From: Bradyrhizobium sp. CSA112
Lineage (GTDB): Bacteria; Pseudomonadota; Alphaproteobacteria; Rhizobiales; Xanthobacteraceae
NCBI RefSeq assembly: GCF_029051645.1
Contig: NZ_JAACFS010000054.1
Coordinates: forward strand, 1 to 34,505
Direction of reading: 5' to 3'
DNA length: 34,505 nucleotides
Both the position numbers and the translations under genes were made by a program. Below the pieces are notes generated by a model. That model had not been told where the DNA came from, searched no databases, and was given only the letters and a program-made list of their open reading frames with translations. Shown piece after piece: positions 1 through 7,554 of this stretch. Numbering within the stretch: the stretch's first letter is position 1; each line of letters begins with the position of its first letter.

Positions 1-1072
1 AGTTGCGCACCATGTGGGTCAGGGGATCCTTGATCAGGTCGAGCACCTGGCGGTCGAGCTCGGTGTCGGCGCCGTGCATTTCCAATTCAATTTGCTTGCC
101 GAGTTCGCCGGAGAGGTCGCGGACGATGCGCGGCAGCTTCTGCCAGGCATTGCCGATCGGCTGCATCCGCGTCTTCATGACGCCTTCCTGCAGCTCGGCG
201 GTGACGTTGGAGAGCCGCTGCAGTGGCACCTTGAACTCGGTGTCCTCGTTGCGCCGGGAGATCTCCAGGAGCTGGTTGCGGGTCAACACCAGCTCGGAGA
301 CCATGGTCATCAGATGTTCGAGGGTGTCGACGTTGACGCGGATCGACTGGTTGGCGATCTTGTCGGCTTCCTGGACGTCGGCATCCATGGCAACCGGCTT
401 GCGGGCCGGCTTTGCCTTCGCCGTTTCCTTGGCCGTTTCCTTGGCCGTTTCCTTGGCAGTTTCCTTGGCTCCCTTAGCCTCAGGCGCGGGCGCAGCCTTG
501 GCGACAGGTGCCGGCGCGACTTCGGTCGCGGTCTCGCGGAAGGCGCGCTCGAGGTCGTCGAGCGACACCTCGCCGGGACGCAGCGGGCGTTCCAGCACCT
601 GGTCGACCAGCGTGCCGGCCGTGATGGCCGGCTGCACCGGCGGTGCCGCGACCACGGCAACGGGCGCGGCCTTCGGCGCCTCGTCCTCGGCATGCCTGGC
701 GCCTTCGGCCATCGCATGCAGCTTCTCGATCAGGTCTTCGTCGGTGCCCTCGGGCTCGGTCTCGGTGGCTTCGAGGCCGGCGAGGATCTCCTTGATGCGG
801 TCGATGCTGCTCAGGATCAGCGTCACGGCCTCGGCCTTGACCGGCATGCCGTCGCGGAATTTGCCCATCAGGGTCTCGCCGGCATGGGCGAGCGCCTCCA
901 GCCGCGGCAGTCCCAGAAACCCGCAGGTGCCCTTGATGGTGTGGACCAGGCGGAAGATGTTATCCAGAATCTTCGCGTCGCTCGGGTCCTGCTCGAACCG
1001 CACCAACTGATTGTCGACCGTATCCAGGCTCTCGCTGGTCTCGGTCAGGAACTCCCGCAACAAATCATCCAT
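1..1072 (-). CDS. cheA: Chemotaxis histidine kinase CheA, 5' part (runs off the window)
   Basis: CheA autophosphorylates and passes phosphate to CheY/CheB under control of chemoreceptors and CheW. About 357 N-terminal residues are visible. An HPt domain carries the phospho-accepting histidine in the motif HTIKG (H44). A long Ala/Pro/Glu/Lys-rich linker follows and includes a KETA repeat. Then comes the dimerisation helix region (VSELVLTRNQLLEI) and the start of the ATPase domain, cut at LTHMVRN. I chose the ATG at 1072 because it begins MDDLLREFL, the usual start of alphaproteobacterial CheA. It lies about 190 bases downstream of chpT on the same strand. The catalytic N, G1 and G2 boxes are outside the window. 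Confidence 0.95.
   Translation of the reverse strand, partial: MDDLLREFLTETSESLDTVDNQLVRFEQDPSDAKILDNIFRLVHTIKGTCGFLGLPRLEALAHAGETLMGKFRDGMPVKAEAVTLILSSIDRIKEILAGLEATETEPEGTDEDLIEKLHAMAEGARHAEDEAPKAAPVAVVAAPPVQPAITAGTLVDQVLERPLRPGEVSLDDLERAFRETATEVAPAPVAKAAPAPEAKGAKETAKETAKETAKETAKAKPARKPVAMDADVQEADKIANQSIRVNVDTLEHLMTMVSELVLTRNQLLEISRRNEDTEFKVPLQRLSNVTAELQEGVMKTRMQPIGNAWQKLPRIVRDLSGELGKQIELEMHGADTELDRQVLDLIKDPLTHMVRN
421..468 (-). repeat. Four tandem 12-bp units in the CheA linker
   Basis: The unit ccgtttccttgg occurs three times exactly and a fourth time with one change. On the coding strand it encodes Lys-Glu-Thr-Ala repeats in the flexible linker between the HPt and dimerisation domains. 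The period is a multiple of three, so copy-number changes keep the reading frame. Confidence 0.9.
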
Positions 1073-1195
1073 GAAACTGGCCTTCGTACGCACCGGCACG
1101 CGACATCGACGCGCCTTACGGAACGAGACCAGCTTCTATGCAAAGCGTTTAATATTGGTTGAGCAAATGGAAAAGAACGGGATCAACAAAGAGAT

Positions 1196-1224
1196 AAGGC
1201 GGCTGAATTAGATTTTGCCGCCTT
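1196..1224. other. Inverted repeat between chpT and cheA
   Basis: Arms aaggcggc (1196-1203) and gccgcctt (1217-1224) are perfect complements around a 13-base loop. On the minus strand, the direction of chpT and cheA, the hairpin is not followed by a T-run, so it is not a convincing terminator. It could lie in the cheA leader. Its function is unknown. Confidence 0.5.
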
Positions 1225-1227
1225 TCT

Positions 1228-1242
1228 TCAACCGTTGGTTAA
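1228..1242 (-). promoter_or_regulatory. Possible CtrA-type box upstream of cheA
   Basis: Read on the minus strand, the segment is TTAA, seven bases, then TTGA. This is one base from the CtrA consensus TTAA-N7-TTAA. It lies about 155 bases upstream of the cheA start. The neighbouring gene is chpT, whose product phosphorylates CtrA in alphaproteobacteria, and motility genes are often CtrA targets. A single near-match of this length can arise by chance, so the call is tentative. Confidence 0.3.
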
Positions 1243-1264
1243 CCATGTTTGCGCGTTGGCGCGC

Positions 1265-1912
1265 TTAGGCCGCGGTGACGACCACCTTTTCCCCGTCAAG
1301 CGCGAGCGTCACGCTCAGCCCGCAGGCCTGCGCCAACAGCCGCGTATAGTAGGGCTGCACCGCGTGCGCATCGATGGACGCAGTCGAACTCGCACTCACA
1401 AGATCGGCGATGTTCTGCGGCACGCGGGCGTTCAGGCCGGAAGAAGTAACGCGAAAGCTCATCGTCTCGCCGTCACCGATCGGATCGATCGTCAGCGTGC
1501 CGCCGCGCGGAATCGTCTGCTGCGCAATGATCAGCATGTTCAGCAGCAGCTTGACGCGATTCTTCGGCAACAGCAGGCGCGGCAAATTCCAGGTGATGGT
1601 GATCTTGCCGTCCTCGATATGGCCGCGCGCCATGGTCTGGGCATCGCCGAGATCGATCTGCGCACCCGCCGATCCCGCCGCGCCAAACGCCAGCCGGCAG
1701 AACTGCAATCGTGCGGACGCGGTCTTGGCGCTCTTGCGGATCAGATCGAGCGCGAAATCGCGGTCTTCGGGCTTCGGGTTGTCGTCAAGAACCTCAAGCC
1801 CATTGACGATTGCGCCAACCGGGCTGATGAGATCGTGACAGACTCGCGAACACAAGAGCGCCGCAAGTTCGAGGGTATCGGGAGCCGGACCGGGAGATGA
1901 AATGCCAGACAT
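1265..1912 (-). CDS. chpT: Histidine phosphotransferase ChpT
   Basis: ChpT is the cytoplasmic phosphotransferase that relays phosphate from the CckA kinase to CtrA and CpdR, controlling the alphaproteobacterial cell cycle and motility. The protein has 215 residues. The DHp-like helix carries the active histidine in SRVCHDLISPVGA (H26), followed by NGLEVLDD. The C-terminal half is the degenerate ATPase-like fold typical of ChpT, with no obvious ATP-binding boxes. The ATG at 1912 is preferred over the TTG one codon upstream. It is divergent from cysQ and lies upstream of cheA on the same strand, an arrangement I recall from Bradyrhizobium-group genomes. Confidence 0.93.
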   Translation of the reverse strand: MSGISSPGPAPDTLELAALLCSRVCHDLISPVGAIVNGLEVLDDNPKPEDRDFALDLIRKSAKTASARLQFCRLAFGAAGSAGAQIDLGDAQTMARGHIEDGKITITWNLPRLLLPKNRVKLLLNMLIIAQQTIPRGGTLTIDPIGDGETMSFRVTSSGLNARVPQNIADLVSASSTASIDAHAVQPYYTRLLAQACGLSVTLALDGEKVVVTAA

Positions 1913-2062
1913 CAAAGGTTCCTCGAAAGCCGCCGAGTCCCATGTTCCTGGCGGACAGTTTACGAATCACGCGTGCTTTCTGGTTTGATACACTGCGCAG
2001 CCCGGTGCTGCCAGCGCGGGGCGGCAATGGTAAGGCAAGAGAACAGCAAATGGGCCTAGCTC

Positions 2063-2884
2063 ATGAATGAGGCACACCCCATACTCGATCGCGACGCTGC
2101 CGCGGCACTGATCGAACCGCTGACCGAGATCGTGATCCGGGCCGGAGCAGCCATCCTTGCCGTCAACCGCTCCGCCATGAAGGTCGACGGCAAGATCGAC
2201 GGATCGCCGGTAACGGAGGCCGATCTGGCGGCTGACCGAATCATCGCCGAGGGCCTTGCCCAGCTGGCGCCCGACATACCGTCGCTGTCGGAAGAGCGCG
2301 CCCAGCAGGCCACGCTGCCCTGCAAGGACAGCTTCTTCCTGATCGACCCGCTCGATGGCACCAAGGAATTCGTCGCCGGCCGCAACGAGTTCACGGTCAA
2401 TCTGGCGCTGGTGACCGACGGAACGCCGATGCTCGGCATCATCAGCGCGCCTGCGCTCGGGCTGATCTGGCGCGGCATTGTCGGCCGCGGCGCGGAGCGG
2501 CTGACGCTTGGCACGGGCAAGCCGCTGATCGAGCCGGTTCGTACCCGCCCCTGCCCGCCGCGCGGCGAGCCATGGACAGTCGCGGTCAGCCGCTTGCATG
2601 GCGATGCCAGGACCGAAGCCTTTATTGCGGGAAGGCCGGGCGCGATACGCTGCGAGCTTGGCTCGGCGGTCAAGTTCGGCCGGGTGGCCGAAGGCGGGGT
2701 CGATATCTATCCCCGGCTGTCGCCGACCTCGGAATGGGACGTGGCCGCGGGCCATGCGGTCGTCGTGGCCGCCGGCGGCCGGATCACGGATTCAACCGGC
2801 GCGGCGCTGGCTTTTGGCACGGGGCGGAAGGACTTCATCGTTCCGGAATTCATCGCCTGGGGCGATCCGAAGGCGGCGCCCTGA
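2063..2884 (+). CDS. cysQ: 3'(2'),5'-bisphosphate nucleotidase CysQ
   Basis: CysQ removes the 3'-phosphate from PAP (and PAPS), the by-product of sulfate assimilation, and belongs to the inositol monophosphatase superfamily. The 273-residue protein has the family metal-binding motifs: SPVTEAD (48-54), the glutamate of SEER (about 77-78), DPLDGTKEF (95-103), and near the C terminus EWDVAAGHAV, whose aspartate completes the metal site. The length is normal for the family. The ATG at 2063 gives a standard N terminus. The gene stands alone and is divergent from chpT. A general inositol-phosphatase role is less likely because FLIDPLDGTKEF is CysQ-like. Confidence 0.92.
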   Translation: MNEAHPILDRDAAAALIEPLTEIVIRAGAAILAVNRSAMKVDGKIDGSPVTEADLAADRIIAEGLAQLAPDIPSLSEERAQQATLPCKDSFFLIDPLDGTKEFVAGRNEFTVNLALVTDGTPMLGIISAPALGLIWRGIVGRGAERLTLGTGKPLIEPVRTRPCPPRGEPWTVAVSRLHGDARTEAFIAGRPGAIRCELGSAVKFGRVAEGGVDIYPRLSPTSEWDVAAGHAVVVAAGGRITDSTGAALAFGTGRKDFIVPEFIAWGDPKAAP

Positions 2885-2891
2885 AGGCTCT

Positions 2892-2994
2892 GTAGCCCGG
2901 GCGAGCGAAGCGACCCCGGGACCGGTGCCAGCCAAATGGAATACGCGAAGTTGTCACCACTATTCCCCGGGGCCGCTGCGCTCGCCCGGGCTAC
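2892..2994. repeat. Palindromic intergenic repeat element, family A
   Basis: The ends gtagcccgggcgagcg and cgctcgcccgggctac are exact reverse complements and enclose about 70 bases, so the whole segment could fold into a long hairpin. It fills the gap between the convergent cysQ and YHS genes and may end transcription from both sides. I recall elements with these gtagcccgg...ccgggctac ends as common between Bradyrhizobium genes, but cannot check that here. Confidence 0.75.
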
Positions 2995-3007
2995 GGTGGT
3001 CCGCGGC

Positions 3008-3532
3008 CTACTGCGCGAGCCCTTGCACCAGCACCGGCCAACGCGCGGTGGCCTCTTTGAGGAAGCGCGCGGGTTCGGCGGCGAACGTATCGCGGTTTTC
3101 CTCGCGGCCGAACAGATAGAGCCGCTGGCCCGCAACCACCCAAAAGCGCGGGTTGCCGGCATAGGTCACCCCTCGCCCAAGATCGACCGGGTCGTAGCCG
3201 CCGAACTGAGGCCCGTAAATCTCCGGATGCGCAACGAAAGAAGCGCGGTTGCCTTCGTTGCGGAAACGCCAGACGGCGCCGGCGCCCCGCGCTTCGAAAT
3301 CGGGCAAGCCCTCGATGGCCATGGACTCCGTAAAATAGGCGACGGGATCGAAGCCACCGATGGCGAGGCCGGAATAGCGGTTCACCACCACCCGCTCGGT
3401 GGTCGCGGCCCGCGCGGCAAAATCAAGGCTGAGCAAGCTAAAAAAACTCGCCAATAAGGCAATAAGGGCTATTCCGGGGCGCAAAGCGTATCTTTCCTGC
3501 CGTTGTGCCGTCATAGTTGGTGCCGATAACAT
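3008..3532 (-). CDS. Exported YHS domain-containing protein
   Basis: This 174-residue protein has a hydrophobic N-terminal segment (about residues 20-42, ending AARAA) that fits a signal peptide or anchor. A YHS-like domain follows. Recognisable parts are the NRYSGLAIGGFDPVAYF start, the KAV-like stretch (GAVWRFRNEGNRASFVAHPEIYGPQFGGYDP) and a C-terminal RFLKEATARWP. YHS domains are small and sometimes bind metals, but this one lacks the cysteines of the metal-binding type, so no metal role can be assigned. A second ATG lies at 3514. The gene is divergent from the DUF1134 gene. Confidence 0.75.
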   Translation of the reverse strand: MLSAPTMTAQRQERYALRPGIALIALLASFFSLLSLDFAARAATTERVVVNRYSGLAIGGFDPVAYFTESMAIEGLPDFEARGAGAVWRFRNEGNRASFVAHPEIYGPQFGGYDPVDLGRGVTYAGNPRFWVVAGQRLYLFGREENRDTFAAEPARFLKEATARWPVLVQGLAQ

Positions 3533-3625
3533 GCGAGTCGAGGGGACACTGGGCGCAACCTAGAGCCATGCTTGTTGGCGTCAGGTTAAGGCGGCGGCCA
3601 GAATTTCGATGCCAGGGGTTCTTTC

Positions 3626-4243
3626 ATGACGTTTGCTTCACGCCTTGCCGCGGTGACGTTTGCCGCGCTGATCTGCTGGACCGTGCCTGCCGGCGCGCAG
3701 CAGCCGCCGCCACCGGCGTACCCAGCGCAGCAGCCGCCACCGCAACGCCAGCCAGGGCCCGACACCTTCCATCCCGACGAACTGGTCTCGGCCGGGCACA
3801 AGTTCTTCGGCAACGTCTCGCGCGGACTTGCTTCCGTCATCGAGCGCGCGGTCAGCCAATGGGGCCTTCCCAATGGCTACGTGCTCGGCGAGGAAGGCTC
3901 CGGTGCTTTTGTGGCAGGCCTGCGGTATGGCGAAGGCACGCTCTACACCAAGAACGCAGGCGATCTGCGGGTTTACTGGCAGGGACCGTCGGTCGGTTTC
4001 GACTGGGGCGGCGATGGCGCGCGCACCATGACGCTGGTCTACAACCTGCCCGCGACCAACGCGATCTACCAGCGCTTCGTCGGCATCGATGGCTCCGCCT
4101 ATATCGTCGGCGGCTTCGGCATGACCGCGCTCACCGCCAACAACATCGTGCTGGTGCCGATCCGCTCCGGCATCGGCTTACGGCTCGGCGCCAATGTCGG
4201 CTATCTCAAATATACCCCGCGCGCGACCTGGAACCCGTTCTGA
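3626..4243 (+). CDS. DUF1134 family exported protein
   Basis: The 205-residue protein has a clear signal peptide (residues 1-24, ending PAGAQ) and a short Gln/Pro-rich spacer. The DUF1134 domain follows, recognisable from DELVSAGHKFFG, QWGLPNGYVLGEEGSGAF and GLRYGEGTLYTKNAG. The length is as expected for the family. The family is conserved in Hyphomicrobiales and its function is not established; a periplasmic location follows from the signal peptide. It is transcribed alone, divergent from the YHS gene. Confidence 0.85.
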   Translation: MTFASRLAAVTFAALICWTVPAGAQQPPPPAYPAQQPPPQRQPGPDTFHPDELVSAGHKFFGNVSRGLASVIERAVSQWGLPNGYVLGEEGSGAFVAGLRYGEGTLYTKNAGDLRVYWQGPSVGFDWGGDGARTMTLVYNLPATNAIYQRFVGIDGSAYIVGGFGMTALTANNIVLVPIRSGIGLRLGANVGYLKYTPRATWNPF

Positions 4244-4371
4244 GCCGGTTTTCGGATATCCACACGCAACTCGTCCGCTCGATTCAGGTTAATGCGGCAA
4301 TGGGCTGGCGTTGCCCCGGCGCGGCGTGGCAATGTGATTAACGAATCCTTGTCTGTGTGGAGTGACCATCC

Positions 4372-5652
4372 ATGATCGAACCGATCATGTACCTGGCGAT
4401 CGGTTTTCTGGTCTCCATGCTGTTCGGTCTGATGATCGTGCCGCTGGTGCATAACCGTGCGGTGCGGCTGACGACGCGGCGGCTCGAAGCGGCAACCCCG
4501 CTGTCGATGGCCGAGATCCAGGCCGACAAGGACCAGTTGCGCGCGGAATTTGCGATGTCGGCACGGCGGCTCGAAATGAACGTCGAGCAGCTCAAGAACA
4601 AGACCACCAGCCAGCTCGCCGAACTCGGCAAGAAGAGCGATGCGATCAACCGCATGAAGATCGAGCTCGGCGAAAAGAACGCCACGATCTTTTCGCTCGA
4701 AGCGCGCGAGAAGGCGATGAAAGAGCAGTTGCGCGCCACTGAAGAGGAATTCGCAGCCAAGACCGAACTCTTGCGCAACGCCGAACAGGCGCTGACCGAC
4801 AAGCAGGCCGAACTCGCCAGGATCAATCACGAATTGAACAGCCGTTCGATGATGGCGGACAGCCGCCAGGTCGAGCTGGTCGCGGTGCGCACGCAGATCG
4901 AGGAACTGAAGGGCCGCGTCGGCGACGCCGAAAAGGAATTCTCGACCACGCAGGCCCGCCTCGCGCAGGAGCGCGCCGATTCCGAGCACGCGACGCGCGA
5001 ACTGACGGAAGCGCGCGGCCGCGTCGAAAATTTGAGCCAGCGCGTCACCGATCTCGACCGGCAATTGATCGTCCAGGTCAAGGAAGCCGAGATGCTCGGC
5101 AACCGCGTCAACGACCTCGAAGCGCGGCTGGCGATGCAGGGCAAGATCCTCGCCGAGCGCGAATACGAAAACAATCAGCTCCGGCAGGCGAACGAGAACG
5201 CTGAACGCGCCGCACGCGAACTGCGCGAGGAGATCGCGGCGACGAACGGCGGCAAGTCGCCGATCGTCGAAAAATTGCGCGCCGAGAAAGCGGCGGTGGA
5301 GGAGCAGCTCCGCATTGCCCGCGACGAACGCGCGAAACTCCAGCGTGACATCAACGCGATTCAGCAGCAGGCCGAAAGCTCGTGGCAGACCGAGCGGATG
5401 GAAAACGCGCTATTGCGCGAGCGCATCAACGACATCGCCGCCGAAGTCGCCAAGCTCGCCATGCAGCTCGAAGGACCGAATTCGGCCATCGAGGCGATGC
5501 TGGCGGCGGAACCTTCGGTGCCGAAGGTGCCGGCCAAGCCCGCCAACGACGTCGCCGGCACCCCGCCGATCGGCGAAGGCGGCGGGACGCTCGCCGAGCG
5601 GATCCGCGCGCTGCAGTCGCACGCTTCACGGGCCCGCCAGCAGGGGGCGTAA
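4372..5652 (+). CDS. Conserved membrane-anchored coiled-coil protein
   Basis: The 426-residue protein has one N-terminal membrane segment (about 5-27, IMYLAIGFLVSMLFGLMIVPL). A very long charged helical region (about 40-370) with heptad-like Leu/Ala spacing follows and predicts coiled coil. The C terminus is short and Pro/Gly-rich (LAERIRALQSHASRARQQ). A GGAG lies nine bases before the ATG. I recall near-identical hypothetical proteins in Bradyrhizobium but no assigned role. The architecture resembles cell-envelope scaffolds, but no enzymatic motif is visible. Confidence 0.8.
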   Translation: MIEPIMYLAIGFLVSMLFGLMIVPLVHNRAVRLTTRRLEAATPLSMAEIQADKDQLRAEFAMSARRLEMNVEQLKNKTTSQLAELGKKSDAINRMKIELGEKNATIFSLEAREKAMKEQLRATEEEFAAKTELLRNAEQALTDKQAELARINHELNSRSMMADSRQVELVAVRTQIEELKGRVGDAEKEFSTTQARLAQERADSEHATRELTEARGRVENLSQRVTDLDRQLIVQVKEAEMLGNRVNDLEARLAMQGKILAEREYENNQLRQANENAERAARELREEIAATNGGKSPIVEKLRAEKAAVEEQLRIARDERAKLQRDINAIQQQAESSWQTERMENALLRERINDIAAEVAKLAMQLEGPNSAIEAMLAAEPSVPKVPAKPANDVAGTPPIGEGGGTLAERIRALQSHASRARQQGA

Positions 5653-5768
5653 TTCCCGCCTGATCGCGCGAAATCGCGACGTTACGGCCCGTCTGATCGC
5701 TTGACACTTGGGGTCCGTACTTCGTAAATCGCGGCTCTGACGGGGCTCATTGTTCGCCCACATTTCCC

Positions 5769-5843
5769 GGACGCATAGCTCAGCGGGAGAGCGTTCCCTT
5801 CACACGGGAGAGGTCCAAGGTTCGATCCCTTGTGCGTCCACCA
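5769..5843 (+). tRNA. tRNA-Val (anticodon CAC)
   Basis: A full cloverleaf can be drawn. Acceptor arms GGACGCA and TGCGTCC pair perfectly. The D arm is GCTC...GAGC, the anticodon stem TTCCC/GGGAG encloses loop TTCACAC (anticodon CAC, reading GTG), and the T arm is CAAGG-TTCGATC-CCTTG. CCA is encoded at 5841-5843. The 3' half is repeated at 10053-10101 and, decayed, at 17435-17460, which marks this gene as an integration target. Confidence 0.96.
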
Positions 5844-5845
5844 TC
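5797..5845 (+). repeat. Putative attL: 3' half of tRNA-Val
   Basis: These 49 bases, from the anticodon stem through CCA and two bases beyond, are identical to 10053-10101. Tyrosine integrases commonly use a tRNA 3' end as attB and restore the gene on insertion. That leaves an intact tRNA on one side of the island and a displaced 3' fragment on the other, which is the arrangement here. Confidence 0.8.
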
Positions 5846-6054
5846 CGTTCCGACCTTTTGCAGACAAGATCGACACCAGACGATCATCTACGCCATCCTG
5901 GCGCAGCCGTAAGCGTTTGTGCATACGCACGAAAGCGGAGATCGGGTTCGAACCGAGGCTTTCGTGACCGTCCGATCAAAATATCGAAAAACAACCCCAT
6001 GCAAAGTAGCCAAGGGACCGGCATGGCCTGCGTCTTTTCCGAAACCATTTGACG

Positions 6055-6375
6055 CCTCGGGCACAGAGGCACCGCGCCATCATGGATCATGGCTTCTGAC
6101 ACGTCGATGCGGGCCTCGTAGTCGCGGACGAGGCGCCGCCATCGTGTCATCCAGCCGAAGGTCCGCTCGACGACCGAGCGTCGCCGCAGAACATTGAACC
6201 CAGGCTGGCCTTCGATGCGTCGGACGACTTCGATGACGAAATCAAGATAGGCGGCCTCCATGAGCTTGCCCCGGTCGTAGGCGCAGTCGGCGAACAGATG
6301 CTTGATCCAAGGCCAGCGCTTACGAATGGCGGCTGAGTTCTTGGGCGAGTCCGATGAGAAGCCCTTCAGGCCCAC
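6055..6375 (-). pseudogene. IS5-type transposase remnant (C-terminal part)
   Basis: The translated minus strand reads RKRWPWIKHLFADCAYDRGK, then FNVLRRRSVVERTFGWMTRWRRLVRDYE, then VSEAMIH. These are the second catalytic Asp region and the Glu-containing VVERTF...RRL block of IS5-family DDE transposases. The N-terminal half, with the first catalytic Asp, is absent; the upstream end runs into the 3' end of the VOC gene. After AMIH the frame no longer matches the usual C terminus and reads on to 5884 in what looks like non-coding DNA. Terminal inverted repeats were not found. Confidence 0.75.
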
Positions 6376-6766
6376 GGATGTAGCAGAGCCGATACGCGTC
6401 TTTATACTGGACTACTTCGCCTACGAGCTGCGCGCCGCGCGTGCGGAGCCTTTCAAGCGTCTCGTCGATGTCGTCCACGGCGAACATGACGCGGAGGTAG
6501 CCTAGGGCGTTGACCGGGGCGTTCCGGTGATCTGCGACGACAGGCGGCGTGAGGAAGCGGGAGAGCTCGAGCCGGCTGTGGCCGTCCGGTGTGCGCATCA
6601 TGGCAATCTCGACACGCTGATCGCTCAGTCCAGTGACACGTCCGGCCCATTCTCCTTCGATCGTGGCCCGCCCTTCGAGCTCAAGGCCGAGTTCGCGAAA
6701 GAAATCAATCGTCCCGCCGAGGTCTTCGACGACGATTCCTACGTTGTCCATCCGCTTGAGCGCCAT
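6320..6766 (-). CDS. VOC (glyoxalase/bleomycin resistance) family protein
   Basis: The 148-residue protein has the paired beta-alpha-beta modules of the VOC fold: MDNVGIVVEDLGGTIDFF at the start and the ending RLCYIRGPEGLLIGLAQEL. VOC proteins include lyases, dioxygenases and drug-binding proteins; the substrate cannot be told here. The ATG at 6766 is preferred because a GGAG lies ten bases upstream; a TTG at 6781 lies inside that ribosome-binding region. The last residues overlap the open frame of the transposase remnant, so the IS insertion may have trimmed DNA right up to this gene. Confidence 0.8.
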   Translation of the reverse strand: MALKRMDNVGIVVEDLGGTIDFFRELGLELEGRATIEGEWAGRVTGLSDQRVEIAMMRTPDGHSRLELSRFLTPPVVADHRNAPVNALGYLRVMFAVDDIDETLERLRTRGAQLVGEVVQYKDAYRLCYIRGPEGLLIGLAQELSRHS

Positions 6767-6833
6767 GTTTCCAATCTCCAAGGTGTCCTTTCAGTCTACA
6801 AGGCGTCGCCTAGTCTAACAACGGACGCTTGAG

Positions 6834-7346
6834 GTGCCCCCAACACCGATAGATGATGACATGTGGACGTGCGGTCATGTCCACATGTCTACAATTTCTG
6901 CGCGTCGTGATAGCCGCCGGCCGGGGAAGCTCGTCCGCACATGGGAGAACGAGCCCTTCACCGTCTATGACGACAATGGCGGTCAGATGAAGAAGGCCAT
7001 CGCAGCGGCCCGGCTGCGCACCCAGGTCTTTGACGTAGCTCCCTACACCGCCCGGCACACCGTCTCGACGCAGTTGGTTGTCGAGGGCGTCCATCCGCAC
7101 AAGAAGGATCAGATACTCGGCCACGCCGCCGACGACATGAGCCGCCACTATACGCACGTCCCGCAGGCCCCGTTGATCGAGGCAATCAACAAGCTGCCGA
7201 CCATTCAGGCATGGCTCGATGCTGACTGGATGCACACGCCGGTCGCCCTGACACACCGCCGGGCGAAGACTTTGAAGAAGGCCGAACGCAAAGCGGGCGA
7301 GCATGCGTTCGCCGAGTGGCGAGCAAGGCGTGCGGTCAGAAGCTGA
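6834..7346 (+). pseudogene. Tyrosine recombinase (integrase), C-terminal fragment
   Basis: Residues in the middle of this frame read YTARHTVSTQLVVEGV, then DQILGHAADDMSRHYTHV. These match the catalytic second arginine block, the LGH block and the tyrosine nucleophile (SRHYTHV) of phage-type integrases. The N-terminal SAM-like domain and the first catalytic Arg and Lys are missing, and the usual HxxR histidine is a tyrosine. The first residues (to about 6900) show no family similarity and include a palindrome, so the true open frame is a remnant. It probably descends from the enzyme that inserted at tRNA-Val. Confidence 0.75.
6858..6889. repeat. Perfect 11-bp inverted repeat upstream of the integrase remnant
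   Basis: Arms gacatgtggac and gtccacatgtc are exact complements around a ten-base loop. It lies just where similarity to integrase begins and may mark a breakpoint, an operator or an old recombination site. Confidence 0.6.
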
Positions 7347-7554
7347 CATCGACCGCATATTCAGCCGCGTCTGCTTTGGGCCACAAGCGCAGATCGAAGG
7401 ATCGCTGATGCGAAGTCCGGACTGCCCTCAATGCCGGACCAGCCCCAGGCGACGAAGTTGGTCGGCTTCGGGCCATTTCCGGACCTAGCGTGCGCAACCG
7501 ACCAGACATTCCGATGCTCGCTCAAAAGCAGAACGGCCATCAACTGAGGCAGCC
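7347..7554. other. No gene recognised (208 bases)
   Basis: This stretch lies between the integrase remnant and the convergent hydrolase gene. Open frames across it have no recognisable family features. I see no RNA gene or terminator with a T-run. Confidence 0.5.

Noticed and set aside
14..1162. 382-residue plus-strand frame at the window start
   Set aside because: The minus strand encodes CheA with HPt and linker features here. The plus-strand translation has no domain and includes repeats mirrored from the CheA linker.
6834..6900. Functional N terminus of the integrase
   Set aside because: The first twenty or so residues come from a palindrome and unrelated sequence; essential catalytic residues are absent.
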